Origin: Lunularia cruciata
Taxonomy: Eukaryota > Streptophyta > Marchantiopsida > Lunulariales > Lunulariaceae
NCBI GenBank assembly: GCA_948567375.1
Contig: OX419757.1
Coordinates: 5,394,001-5,458,000, forward strand
Direction of reading: 5' to 3'
Length of the DNA: 64,000 nucleotides
Made by a program: the position numbers and the translations under genes. The notes beneath the pieces were generated by a model. That model was not told the DNA's origin and searched no databases. It saw only the letters and a program-made list of their open reading frames with translations. Positions 11,152-22,709 of this stretch are shown in pieces (the first letter of the stretch is position 1; every line of letters starts with the position of its first letter).

Positions 11152-11812
11152 GATTTGCTTGCAGCTGGGACGGATACATCAAGAGATTAAATAGTCTGCA
11201 CTATGACTGAGCTTCTTCGACATCCACCAACGACGGCAAAAGCTAAAGAAGAAATCGACCTCGTTTTACGGAGAGATAGACTCGTAGAAGAATCCGATCT
11301 CGAGAGCTTACACTACCTTCAAGCAGCTACAAAGGAAACCATGAGATTTCTTCCTGTAGTAGGAGTACTGCTACCTCCTGAAACGGTACAGGAGGCCACC
11401 AAAATAGATGGTTGAAATATACCTTCAAAACAAGGGTGCTCGTAAATACATATGCACAAATGAGAGATCCTAAAGTGTGACCAAATCCTTCGGACTTCAA
11501 TCCCGAGAGGTTCCTGAACAGCTTCATAAATATTCAAGGATCGCAGTTCAAATTCCTTCCATTCGGTTCAGGTAGAAGAAATTGTCCCGGTATGAATCTG
11601 GGACTATTTGATCTCACAGGCGCATATTTGAGCTCGCTTTGGTGCAGCTTATTCATACATGTGAGCTCTCTTTTCCTCCGGGATTGAAACCCGAGGATAT
11701 TAGCGTTGAGGAGAAATTTGGGAGCATCGTGCTCCAGGCACATAAACTTAACCTGGTTTTCACTCCACGCTTAGAGCAGGCCGTCTACAAGCAGGCTGGC
11801 ATCAACTTATAG
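11152..11812 (+). pseudogene. P450 pseudogene 2, exon 2
   Basis: Starts in phase 0 with the oxygen-binding I-helix A-G-T-D-T-S motif. It includes the E-x-x-R of the K-helix, the PERF region and the haem-thiolate loop near 11550-11590, all read across two frames. The natural stop TAG lies at 11810-11812. At least one stop (near 11190), one frameshift (near 11430) and one later frameshift (near 11610) disable it. Confidence 0.85.
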
Positions 11813-13377
11813 GCGAGTTATTTTTCTTTTACAAGGTACTAACGCTTTCGCTGCACAGACAACCTTGCGTGCATCTTTCTGTAACGTAGCGTACCTGTAA
11901 CTAGCAAATATAATCTTGCTTTTCCTACTCCAACATCGCTACGTGTGTGTCGTAGTTCAGTGTCATTTGTTACCCATCTGGGGTATGAATAGGAGCACAG
12001 GTAGGGAACTCTGGTTTGTGCAAACCTGGTCGACTGCTTTGTTGTTCTGTCCGTCTACCTTGACGTTGACTTGCCTCTGAATGATTCGAGGTGCACAAGG
12101 GACAACCATATACCTGACACGCATGCATGCTCCTGCGTGGTGTGGGCTCTTTCAGTACAGAGGAACACTACACTCAACCCATGTTCATAGCTGTAGGAGG
12201 GGTTGCTGGAAGGACATTAAGTGATACAAAATTATAAGGTACGTGATACCCAGAATGCGAGTATGGAACTATGATGGGGATGTATAGACATGAATGTTCA
12301 ATACAAGTAAATGTCACCAAACGAACTGGACTGCACATCATTCACAGCAGATCGTGCACCTCGCAATATAATCCTCGCACATCAAGTGTAGAGTGGTAGA
12401 CGTAGAACCTCAATGGAGCACAGATACTCACAGAGAGGGCATCCCGCAACGAAAGGACCGCCAGAGATAACCATCGTCACCGGTGGCCAGAACGGACACC
12501 ACCTTTGCCAGTTTCTTCCAACTAATAATCCAACAGCTTTTACCCAAAGTTTGGTAGATAGCTCTTTCACCGACTCCAACCTGACCAAACGTGGATGAAT
12601 AAATTGCTCAAGAAGTCCTCAGTCCTATCCACCACCCACTCTAGGTACACTCCAGATACACAAGTTTCTCTCAATCTCTGCTGAAGCTTTCAAAAGCGGA
12701 GTTCGAACTCCTCCTGTCTGAAAGCAGACTTGCAGTATTAGTTCACACATATGGTGCTCCACTATCTCAAATCTAGATAGAACATATCCGTAAAACAATA
12801 GAATGAAGGGTCATAAATAAATGCACTACAATGGGCCCTGATAGAAGAAACCCGCACCAAGTATCCATCCTGATGAGAAACATAAATCATTCCAACTTGT
12901 AGCTGAAGAAAGCAGATCCTAGATGGCTGCACCTCTCGTCCACAAGTTCCAACCTTGATTAGGTAAACGTGGGACATAAAAGAATCTTGGTTCAGCCCTG
13001 TATGGGAGGAATACGGTGGAGAGTGGAGGAGGAAATCCAATCGTGAATTGTCCAGAATGCTCTGCTTAACACAGTATTCTCCAAAATGCCTCATTTTTTA
13101 TTTTATTTTTCACCATAAATAGTGCTCTGTGTGAGTCTATTTGGCGGAGATATTGGGAGTGACTTGCGGAGGGAGGATTTTGGTAATACTTTGGAGTGTA
13201 TTTTAAAGAATAATTTTTTATTTAATTTGTTGGAAAAATTTTAATATTAATTTATTTGAAGTGTATTTATAATTAAAAATAAAATATTTATAAAATTATA
13301 ATCTTAAATAGTGATATTAAAATGTTATTTTTAATCTTAATAAAATAAAAAATTTATCAAGATTAATAAAATATCCT
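11813..13377. other. Unassigned region after the P450 relic
   Basis: No domain recognised. A 110-codon minus-strand frame (12762-13094) and a 61-codon plus-strand frame (12413-12598) exist, but neither resembles a known family. From about 13100 the sequence becomes very AT-rich. Confidence 0.4.
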
Positions 13378-13510
13378 GAATTGAAATATAGATATGGTTT
13401 ATTTGATTAGATGAAAGAGATATCTTAAATTTAATTTTGACTTCATCTAGAGTCTTAATTAAAGATATCTCTTTCATGTAAAGAAATAAACCATATCTAT
13501 ATTTCAATTC
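13378..13510. repeat. 133-bp fold-back (inverted repeat with 49-bp arms)
   Basis: The arm at 13378-13426 ('gaattgaaatatagatatgg'...) is the reverse complement of 13462-13510 at 46 of 49 positions, with a 35-base loop. Transcribed RNA would form a long hairpin. It could be a MITE, a small-RNA hairpin locus or a cruciform-forming repeat; no target duplication is obvious at its edges. Confidence 0.85.
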
Positions 13511-13518
13511 ACTACGTA

Positions 13519-13570
13519 AAGTAAGAGAAACTTACAACTCACTAAATCTAAAATTGAGTTTCTCATACTT
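13519..13570. repeat. Second small inverted repeat
   Basis: 'aagtaagagaaact' (13519-13532) pairs with 'agtttctcatactt' (13557-13570) with one mismatch. It lies directly beside the larger fold-back and may be part of the same element. Confidence 0.55.
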
Positions 13571-14259
13571 AATTTCAAGGGAAGATCTAATGATTTTACT
13601 TTAATAACAATAAATATAAGGTGCTATGGAAAACCATTGGTATAAAGTTGATAAACAATAGTCTAAACTTGCATAATCTGATCTACGTCATCTACTACCT
13701 AAGTTTTGAATGTCAAATCTAGCATCAAAATGGCTCAATATAATGTTTTAATGACTCAATGTCATTTTTTTTTTGGAGTAAACGGGATGTTGTATCCTTT
13801 TTTATTTAAATCTTAGATTTTGCGTCACTGTAAAATCTATAATTCAAGCATTGACGGATCCGAACTTTTTAGTTTTCTAATGAGTATAACGGAGCAAAAC
13901 ATCCCAACAAGTAACTATAATAAATTTCAAACATATTTAAACATAATTGATTCTATTTCATATATGAAATGATCTGCTTTAAATTTCAAATATTTTAGTC
14001 TATTATAATATAATCCACTTTCCTAATTACCATTAGATCTTAGGTCAAATTATTTTAATCTTGTAAGATTATGTTAAAAGTGAAATTACTATCATAAGAG
14101 ATAAGTGGAGTAGAAATTTTTAGATTATCTTATGTTGGTATTATCTGAAATTGAAGCTTATGTATTGAGTTTTAATTGTGCTTGCAAAAAATTTTCTACT
14201 ATAAAATATAAAATACCCAAAATTGTAGTAATTTGAGAAGCAATGTATGTAAAAAAAAA
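13571..14259. other. AT-rich intergenic DNA
   Basis: Very AT-rich, stop-dense in all frames, no recognisable feature. Confidence 0.5.
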
Positions 14260-14357
14260 GTGATTTTATATGCAAAAATAGGTTTATTTTTAAAGAAATA
14301 TGCTTTAAAGTGATATTTTATATGCAAAAAATAGGTTTTAAAGAAATCTACTTTATA
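14260..14357. repeat. ~50-bp tandem duplication
   Basis: Two adjacent units, 14260-14310 and 14311-14357, both reading roughly 'tgat.ttatatgcaaaaa.aggttt...taaagaaat'. They differ by small indels. Confidence 0.7.
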
Positions 14358-16572
14358 GTAATGTGGTGACCCACCTTTACCTAGATAGAGCACATTTACC
14401 AAGTTTTAGTTAGTTTGTATAGGGTAACTACAAGTAAAGTATAATTATGATACCATTATGGATATCCCCATGACAAGTCTTGTACAAACCCTTCACAAGG
14501 TCAAGATAGTAGGAATCACAAGAAACATCCATTCTTGCTAGTCAGAATGTTCAACAAAGACAAGAGTACTCAGGTTTGTATAACTTCACAAAAAAAAATT
14601 GTGAGTTTGTATTGTGATTATTGTGGTGCTCCCATTTCTTCAAATTTATCTTTGGTCAATCAAATCATGCTAAAGTGCTAGAGAATGACAATGGAGTCAG
14701 TAGTTACTAAGGGAATTCCTCCAATCTTGGTAATCATAATTGTCACAAAAGACAAGACGAGCAGCACTCAAAGGGATGTAGGATAATCCCAAGTGCCAAG
14801 AATTTCTGCCAAGAGCCTTTACAATAGAGATAACCATTGGCACACAGTGGTTACACTTGGCATGTGAAGAAGTGACCAATCCAAAAAAGATTAACAAGCA
14901 GGAAGGTGATACCTACTCAATAAAAGACATGTAAGATGCCTTTGCATGTGCGGATGATGAGTGCTCACCTACTACTTAACTGCCAAAGGGCTTGAAGAGT
15001 GACCAAGGAACTGATTATAAATTGGGAATTTAAACCAATAGCTGCACTTTTTGGAGTACTATGTGCATTTGTAGCTGATAAGTAAACTTGACACGCAGTT
15101 GAAAAGTGAGAGCTTATCGGCATTCTGACTTGCGTAGCACTCAAAGTGATTCTCAACACTTGGAGTGAATCAAGTCTCAACCTTCACCTCCTTCTTACCC
15201 GCCAAGCACCATGGTGTTTGCACCTAAAACTTTTAGAAAGGTCCAAGACTTTGTGACTCATATGTTCAATAATGGAGGTTTCCTAGCACAAGGAGCGTGT
15301 ATCTGCAAGCACCTACCAAGTCTATAAGTCCATTCCAGATTACACACAATGAGACATAACCAAGAATAAAATTGAGAAGAAAAAATTGAGAACCTCCAAG
15401 TCTCTTAAGTCCATTTCATATTACCCCCAATGAGACAAAAATGAGACCAAATGAGAAGAGAGGACTAAAAAAACTAAGACAAAAGAAAGAAGAGAAACTG
15501 ACAAAACTGAGAAGATAAAATTGCTTGTTCAAGTTTAAAGATACATTCTATTTAACCATAGAAGCTGGGGCTTTTGATACTCTCAACGGAACTTGGAATT
15601 TCTCAACAAGAGTTTTGAAACATGAAGAAAAATTCAGAAGTGTGAATTAATAATGTGCATAATTTTTGTAGATTTAGACAACACTAAACATTTGTAACTT
15701 CTGAAACCGTTTAGCATACATAATGCCTTATAAAGAAAATTGGGTTAAAGCAACTCTAAACAAAGAAATCACTTTCAACTGTTGTAGTTGTACTATTTGG
15801 CAATAGAGATAGCTAAGTGCCAATATACTTATAGTATAATCAGTAAAAATAGTTTGTGCACACAAGCTACTTGTGGAAATGCCTAAGAATGAAGGTAAAC
15901 ACCATATTGTCACCAAGCCTCAATTTGTTTATTGTTTCATATTTAATCTCTTGGGCAGGAACACTCCCTGAAGAGTGTAGTGTCACCCTTTGAGGCACAC
16001 TACAACAAAAAGAAAACAAATAATCAGTTTCACACTAAGATCTAACCAAGATTGCTCTTGGAGGTGATAGATTGTTCAACTTTTACATGCTGGATTATTT
16101 AATTTTTACCTTGGTAGAACAAGTTTATTGATTTGGCCCTCCTCATTATGGGAGCGGCAATAATTCAGCATAACTTGCTATGGGCAATTGTCAATATAGA
16201 GCAATTCTCCATGTTATGGACTTGGGCAATTAAGTTTCGGGATCTCCTCAAAACCCATTGTGTATTAGTAGAGGGACAACTAAGGGCGTACCTCTGATTA
16301 GAGTATTCCCACAAGTTGACCTATATATTAATAAATCTCCCATAGTTTTCCTTGAGGTACTTAGTGGATTGTTTGAAACTGGTAAACCAAGGTCTAGAGT
16401 TGAAACCACATCTCTACCTTGGATGGGAGTATGTAAAATCAAACCGGGTCATTGATGCCAAAATCAACCGGATCCACCAAGACGTGAGATTGCAAGCAGC
16501 CTGCAATGCTACTATTAGTATAGAGTCATGTTCCAGACTACACCAATTAGTACCATAATATAGGAGTTAAGA
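14358..16572. other. Unassigned region with a spaced direct repeat
   Basis: No gene recognised. Short frames on the minus strand (14697-14897, 14965-15180) have no family resemblance. A 41-bp direct repeat lies at 15317-15357 and 15397-15437 ('caagtct.taagtccatt.ca.attac.c.caatgagaca'). Confidence 0.4.
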
Positions 16573-16875
16573 ATGGCATTTGAGCAGTTGGGGCAAAGGA
16601 CCCATACAAATTTTGTTCCCACCTTGGAGGTTCCTCTAGCAGTCTTGGAGAAGCAAGTGAGGCATTGTCAAACTTATCCCTTCAAGTATTTGTTGTTTTA
16701 TGACGTGCTGAGCAATTGCATGATCAAATGCTCTGGCAAGAAGTGGGATGCAGATCTCAATAATGAGGAAGAAGACTCCAGTGACCTTGACAGCCCTGGA
16801 GCTATGGCTTATTATCATACCTTGTTCACTGTCACTTCTAGTCTAGTCCTACGTGGATATAGAGCAGTGTTCTAA
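16573..16875 (+). other. 100-codon open frame of unknown meaning
   Basis: An ATG-started frame with an acidic stretch 'NNEEEDSSDLDS' near residues 64-75. Its predicted product matches nothing I recognise. It could be a fragment of an old gene or chance; no intron signals or neighbouring exons were convincing. Confidence 0.15.
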
Positions 16876-18742
16876 CGATTGAGTTCCATATTCATACACT
16901 CGATATATTAAAGTCACCGTTATTTATCTGAGTAACTGCATGGTGTGTTCTCTGTCACCCTTAGAATTAGGTGCGATTAGTAGAACTTGTAGAAACAGCT
17001 AGTTGTTCGCACCCGTCTGCAATGACCATGGTCCGCGCAGGTCTAGTGCAGAGGGGTTGAGTTAATGGTCTGTGTGACAGTGGGCATACTAGATTTGATG
17101 TTGGGCTAGTTCTACAGTCAAGAGAAAAGGAAGGAGGAAGTGCTGCGGTAGAAAGTAGTCGCAAGAAGAGTTTCCAGCAAGAAACAATCTGGGTTCCATG
17201 ATGTCAGTTCTGTTGTTTCACTGCAAAGGCTTGTGTATCTTCGTTATAGTACACCATTAGAATTGGGTGTTGAAACAGCATCTTCTTTTGAGTAATAATA
17301 TTCTTCGTTTTCCTTCCAGGTATAGAACACCTTGGGCCTGATGGCCAAGCATTTCGCCAAAAGAAGGTGATTGAGTTTTTTAATAAAGGGGGAAAGAGAA
17401 GAGTTGAGGGGATCAATCGGAGTCGCAAAAAGGAACATCGTCAACGGGCTAAGTATTAGGTTCCTTAGTCTAAACCCTAAACTTGTCGATAAATTTAATG
17501 TTATCACAGTAAGAAGGATAATAGTGAGTTCTTAGCTAAGTTGCCAACGTTTTCAGCACTAATGTACTCAGTATGACATAAATGATTCAAAGCAACTAAA
17601 GGCTGATACTTTGCAGTGAAGTTTGCTTCTGGCTGGTCAAGGTGGTAGAGGGCAGATCTGTGTAAGTCCGAGTAAGAAAAAAATTTCTGTTTTGTGTAGT
17701 CGATGGGAACAATTAAGGTAGCATGCGCTTCAGTCAAGAAGAGGGGATTACAAACAATTATATACAACTCTTCTAGGACCCTTTTGAGATTTCCATTTCA
17801 TCATCAGTTCAAATTTTTGTCCCATTCCATAATCATATCATCTAAATCTGGAGTGAGTGCCAGAATTTCTGCACCGAAACAGTGGACCAAATTGAACACC
17901 TCACTTCACGGAGATGTCAATTATAAGATCTTTCGCATATGCTGTAGAAAAAGCTGATAAAAGTAGCAATGGGAGTAGTAGCTGATAAAAGCAGTATGGG
18001 AGTAAATATTCACGAAGCAATAACAGTACTAATATTCAACAGGAGTATATCTCGTGCAGGATCAACGGCATTTATAGAAGCAGAAAGAAAATAATTTTAC
18101 CCCCTTCATCAAAGATTGGACGATTAAAACCACCTTGGTTTAGATTAGCATTACAAACTATCAAATTAAAATAACTGTTTAGTTTGCGTCTTCATACTGC
18201 TCTATTGTGGGACGGAGTCAAACATAAGACCCAGCTTCATTGTAGAATATACCTATATTGTGTTGCATATAGTTAAGCATTTCTATTGGGAGCTGCAATC
18301 CATCATAACTGTTAAAATGATAGGTAATTTTTTTGTTCCATAGAATCAGGAGTAGAAGGACAATCAATCAGAAAGAGATGTGGATTTTATCCTAGGCACG
18401 CAGACTATTACTAAACGTTCGAAAGTGCTGCTATTAATTTGTTACATTATCCCCTTCTTTCCCCCTTATACTAATCTTCCAAGTTGGTGCATTGAAATAA
18501 TTACTCTTAGATGTCAATTTTGTGAATGTTTTTTTCTTTTGTGTTGCATTGCATGAGTTCTATGTATACATGGTTTTAATCAAGTAAACCTCTTAAGAAA
18601 TTTAAATTTCTCACCATCAAAGGGAGTTTCATCATAATCTAAAAGGTCTTTCTACCCCATCCATGTCAAGTGTTCACTTACTTAGATCTATTATATTCAT
18701 GTCTCGTTAAGTATTCTTCATGTGCGTTCCATAGACCGCTTC
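16876..18742. other. Unassigned intergenic region
   Basis: Moderate GC around 17000-17200, then AT-rich. Several short frames on both strands (for example 17504-17767 minus, 17703-17957 plus) overlap one another and show no domain. Confidence 0.4.
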
Positions 18743-18998
18743 GTGAATAACTATAAAATTTCACTTTACAACTATTTTGTTTATTTGATTAACAATCGAT
18801 GGTTTACGAACAACAAATTTGTTTTTGGTTTTGTGCAATCTCATGATTTTTGGTGGATTGATACCAAAATTCAATTGGTGAGTAACTACTGTATTGTGTC
18901 ACTCTGCAACTATCTTCTTTATTTTATTAACAATCTTGGTTTACAATTAACACTTTTTTTTTGGTAAATTATTATCAGAATTGAATTTTGATGTGGCT
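18743..18998. repeat. ~140-bp direct tandem duplication
   Basis: Unit 1 (18743-18880) runs from 'gtgaataactataaaattt' to 'ttggtggattgataccaaaa'. Unit 2 (18881-18998) repeats the same landmarks ('gtgagtaactac', 'caactatcttctttattt', 'ttaacaatcttggtttac', 'ttggtaaattattatcagaa') with an internal deletion. Confidence 0.65.
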
Positions 18999-19550
18999 GT
19001 AAAATTATTTAAATAAAAAAGCTATTTAATACTTAATTCAATTACACAAGTTCAAATATTTTCAAATATTTTTATCATATTATGGTACTTTAAGCTCAAC
19101 TATCATAGTCTTAAGTCCAAAAAAGTTGAAACAAATCCAACACCATGATCAACTCAATCATATGCACTAAATAAAGACTTCATTCAATTGGATAGATAGA
19201 TGACAAAAGGCATGACAAAGGAGAGAGAAGGAGTGAAACAAGAGGAAATTTTCCGTATTTAAGTTTACTTTAAGTTATATGAATAGAGTTGTATGAGTGT
19301 TTCAATAATACACATATGAGTGGTTAAGATGTTTGCCAAGAAGGGATCAATGTATCTAATTCCTTTTCAAATTCATGTTTACATCGGTATGAACTTGCTA
19401 TTAAGGAAGAGAGAGTGTTCTTTGCTGATCACTTCAGGCCACTTGATTAAACCAATCTATAGAATGAATACAAATTGAGATGAGGATGAATACTTTGCCA
19501 CAATGTGCAAGTTGGTTACACCATAAAAATTGGAGGTAAAGTGAATCCAC
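18999..19550. other. AT-rich spacer
   Basis: AT-rich. A retroelement-like stretch near 19340-19440 could not be assigned. Confidence 0.35.
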
Positions 19551-19883
19551 ATGGGTAAGAAAACTAACAAAAAAAAACCCTTGATTGAGCTCACCAATGG
19601 TGGGAAGTTGGAGAAGAAGGATAAGCAAGACTTAGTGCATGTAGTATCCTTGTCCGGGCAGGGTAAGATATGCCCAAAAAAGAATAAAGAAGTTAGTACA
19701 ATTGAGCAACCAAAAGTATCTATACAAGATTCTCTTGGAGAAGCCAACAATGAAGAAGTGCACAAGGACAAAGTACCACTTCAAACCCATGTTGAATTTG
19801 ACCATACACAAGAAGTGCCTAATGAGGAGCAAGGAGAAAATCATGGCTTGGACCAATTCTGGTTTGACATCCACATAGAATGA
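19551..19883 (+). CDS. Hypothetical 110-residue basic/acidic frame
   Basis: ATG-started frame, strongly hydrophilic: a lysine-rich start 'MGKKTNKKKPL' and an acidic C-terminal half. No domain recognised. It ends exactly where the LTR of element F begins (TGA at 19881-19883 overlaps the LTR TG). It may be the tail of an older element's gag or polyprotein, cut by that insertion. Evidence that it is expressed or functional is absent. Confidence 0.2.
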   Translation: MGKKTNKKKPLIELTNGGKLEKKDKQDLVHVVSLSGQGKICPKKNKEVSTIEQPKVSIQDSLGEANNEEVHKDKVPLQTHVEFDHTQEVPNEEQGENHGLDQFWFDIHIE

Positions 19884-20245
19884 TAGGAAAGTTATAATAA
19901 TAATTTGGAGTTAGCAAGAGCTAAATATAACTAAATTTAGAACTAACATATATCTTGGAAATTTTAAGAATGTTCTAGAAGCATCCAAGAGCTTTTTGGT
20001 GAAAAGTGTTTAGGAATCTTCTAGGGACTGAGTAATTTGTACACCAAGTTGAAGACTAGCTTAGCTTGCACTCCAACAAAGATGACTTATAGAAAGAACC
20101 TTCCTTGGAAGCTTCTTAAGATCCTTGTACCTAATTTGCCTATAAATACCACAGCCCAAGCTCAAGCTAAACATTTAGAGTTTCCCACATTTGAGAGTTC
20201 TAAGGTGATCTTACATTCTCCTATTTTTCTCCTCAATCTTTTACA
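19881..20245 (+). repeat. LTR of element F
   Basis: About 365 bp, TG...TTTTACA, followed at once by a Met-tRNA primer site. The last 100 bases ('gagtttcccacat' to 'cctatttttctc') match the element E LTR. It holds a single copy of the internal unit ('ctagcttagcttgcactcc') that is repeated four times in E. The exact left end is uncertain by a few bases. Confidence 0.65.
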
Positions 20246-20246
20246 T

Positions 20247-20259
20247 TGGTATCTGAGCA
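20247..20259 (+). other. Primer-binding site of element F
   Basis: 'tggtatctgagca' matches the plant Met-tRNA primer site at 12 of 13 positions and lies two bases after the LTR end. Confidence 0.75.
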
Positions 20260-20332
20260 AGAATGGGATGGATGGAATCTATGGACTATTAAATTTTTTT
20301 CCCCAAAACATTAGGATTTCCATGTCCATTTA

Positions 20333-20916
20333 TGTAATACAAACAGCTAGATATATTATCTAGAGGTGAAAATTGGCTTGGTAATATCTAGAAGGATGTT
20401 GTGTACAATGGGCTAGGTAGATCAAACAAAGGTGTCACCAAAAGAATACTTCTACTAATAGGGCAAAAGCAAAACATAGCTTGAAAACTTTAGAGCCAAT
20501 TTTGGAGGCCTAAACGGATGAAATAGACCTCAAAAATGGATAGAGTCCTCTCTCAAGGGAAAAAGGCTTACATTCTCCCCTTTATGATTTTTCCTCATCA
20601 AGAGCTTCCCAACGGTACCTCATCCATGCAATTTTGAGCTCCCTATAAGAACGTTGCCTAAAGATTCCCTTTGGACCAACTAGATAGGACAAGGACTGAC
20701 ATGTCATTCATCCAAACAACTAATCCAATGATGGAGCTTGCTGATAGGTTACCAATCATGTATCTGATCCAAGGGTGGAGCTTCCTTTGAGTGGATCCTC
20801 TTTGCCATATAATAAAGAGAAGGTGTTCTTTTGGGGTATTGGAGGATTGAGTGTGAAACCTATGTTTTCTCTCTTGTATCTCTCTTTGAGAGTTCTCTCA
20901 TCCTTAGAGTATTACA
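20333..20916 (+). repeat. 5' LTR of copy A (chromovirus LTR family 1)
   Basis: 584 bp, TGTAATAC...AGTATTACA. Contains 'catataataaagagaagg', a combined TATA/poly(A)-like box conserved in every copy of this LTR family here. Confidence 0.9.
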
Positions 20917-20917
20917 A

Positions 20918-20930
20918 TGGTATTAGAGTG
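20918..20930 (+). other. Primer-binding site of copy A
   Basis: 'tggtattagagtg', a decayed Met-tRNA primer site, one base after the 5' LTR. Confidence 0.75.
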
Positions 20931-21047
20931 GGAGTTTTAATCCAAGAGAGTGGATCATCCCTCTTGGAAGAGCACGAGCTACTCAATTTCAGGTGGAGAA
21001 CATAGTGCAATTGCTAGACTTGGGAAGTGCTTTAGAGAGCGGATGGG

Positions 21048-22690
21048 ATGGATGCACCAAGAAGACAACTTCCTACACCTAGCTTCCTATTATTGAATCC
21101 ATTGCACATCAAGATTATGTACATCCAGCATGAGCAAATAAGAATATTTCTAGTTTATCACTTTCAAGCAGAATTCATGGACAAAGTGATGAATTCATCA
21201 AACCAGGTGATTCTACCTATGGTGGTATACAACAGAGAGTGGGATTTGACAATCTACATTCTATTATGATGTTATGGATTTCAATGTTCTGAATCCTGAT
21301 CCTTTCAACACGCAAGTAGAAATCCGTTATGTAGTTAGACCAAAAGTGATGTTTAGGGATTTTGTAGTCCACAATTTTGGTGAGGAATATTATCAACGAG
21401 TGATAGCCTTTGAGGTCCCAATGGTAGTCTCTATAGTTCATGCACCCTCCTGAGTGATCACCTTTTATGGAAGTAGGAAGTAGCAATTGAACATTGGTTG
21501 TGTGTAGGAATCATGGATCCACAGGTACATGAGTTGAAGCAAGCGATGCAAGGGATGTTGAACAAGTTTTGATAAATCAAGATGACCATGGAGGAATTGA
21601 AAAATCAAATACAAACTATCAAGAATGATCAATTAATGCAAGAAATGGAGCCATCTCAACAACCAACACTAGCAATCAAAGTACCTGGAGAGTTATGCAT
21701 GCTGATGACACCAATTCTAATCAACAACAGGCCACATTGTTACTACAAATGAAAAAGATGTGCAACATCAAGCCTTACAAGGGAAAATGTTCCATGGGAG
21801 TTATGGAAAATTGGATTTCAAGAATGAATCAATACCTTTGATTTTTCACAATGGAGATCACTGATCATTCTACAGGTGTGTTTGTGTGTGGATACTTGAC
21901 TGATAAAGCCCTCACATGGTATGACGCTTGGGAACTATCATTGTTGGTAGAAGGAAGAGAGGTCACTTGGACAGCCATGCAAGAAGGGTTGCTCACGAAT
22001 TTCCAATCAGTGGATTCCATGCAAATGGCCCGAACTAAACTTTGGAGGTTGAAGTAGAAGAATAACATACAAGAGTATGTGGAGGCATTTTTGGATCTAT
22101 AGGTTGTGATAACCAATATGAGTCCAACCAAAGCTCTTGAAAATTTCAAGAGAGGATTAAAAGAGCAAATTCACCAAGAGGTAATATCCTTGTACTATTT
22201 TTGAAGCCATTACATGCACCCAAAGAAGAGTAGAGGCGCTTGGAGGAGGTGAAGAAATAACACCGATGCAAAACTATTGTGCCAAGACACACCATTTTGG
22301 TGGACCAGTTCGTATAAAATTATACAACATTTGATTCAAGATAGAGGAGCAAGAACTCTTCAAGGAGAACGAGGATGGGTTGAAGAAAGGAGAGAAGGAA
22401 TCTCACGGGGAGAAGAGGCTCAAGCAAAACAATGACAATGTTACAATTGTGATCAAATTGTGCACATAACCATCAATTTTTGTGCTCGTCATCTTAGAGG
22501 CCCTTGGCCTTCATACAAGCAATCTTTGAACCACATGGAGAGGCAAATTGAAGATGAAAATATGGAAACTACATTGGAAAATGAAGATTGTGAGTAAATG
22601 TACCTTGTGGTCTTACTAGCTTGGTGAAGAAGAATAAAAGCGGGGGGAGGAAGAGGACAAGTGTGCAAAGAAGGAGGAAGATAAATGCAC
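21048..22690 (+). pseudogene. Copy A gag, degenerate
   Basis: Gag-like helices are readable in pieces: 'YLTDKALTWYDAWEL' with a following 'FQSVDSMQMARTKLWRLK' near 21850-22060, then 'NNIQEYVEAFLDL' and 'ALENFKRGLKEQIHQE'. A zinc knuckle lies near 22438 ('CYNCDQIVH') whose last cysteine has become phenylalanine. Several stops and frame changes break the reading. This gag type (retrotrans_gag) is usual for plant chromoviruses. Confidence 0.7.
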
Positions 22691-22709
22691 AATTAATTTT
22701 GTAAATGGA

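Larger units (their letters stand above)
4785..11812 (+). pseudogene. Cytochrome P450 pseudogene 2 (CYP71 clan), split by a copia element
   Basis: Nearly full-length P450 in two exons. Exon 1 is 4785-5102 plus 9976-10818, with the copia element inside it; the intron is 10819-11151 (GT...AG); exon 2 is 11152-11812. Recognisable parts, in shifting frames, are an N-terminal membrane anchor ('GLVFIVLLW'), 'WPVIGHL', the C-helix and 'ICALELL' at 10025-10050, 'SLPWLRKFDW', and the I-helix 'DLLAAGTDTS' at the start of exon 2. Then come the K-helix 'KETMRF', 'FNPERFLNS', the haem loop [13 protein letters not shown] with its cysteine, and a C-terminus ending at TAG 11810-11812. Lesions include TAG near 5070, a 1-base loss at the C-helix, stops near 10540-10620 and 11190, a frameshift near 11430, and TGA replacing the usual W before 'PNPSDF'. 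It resembles CYP71-clan families of gymnosperms and non-seed plants; family not assigned. Confidence 0.88.
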
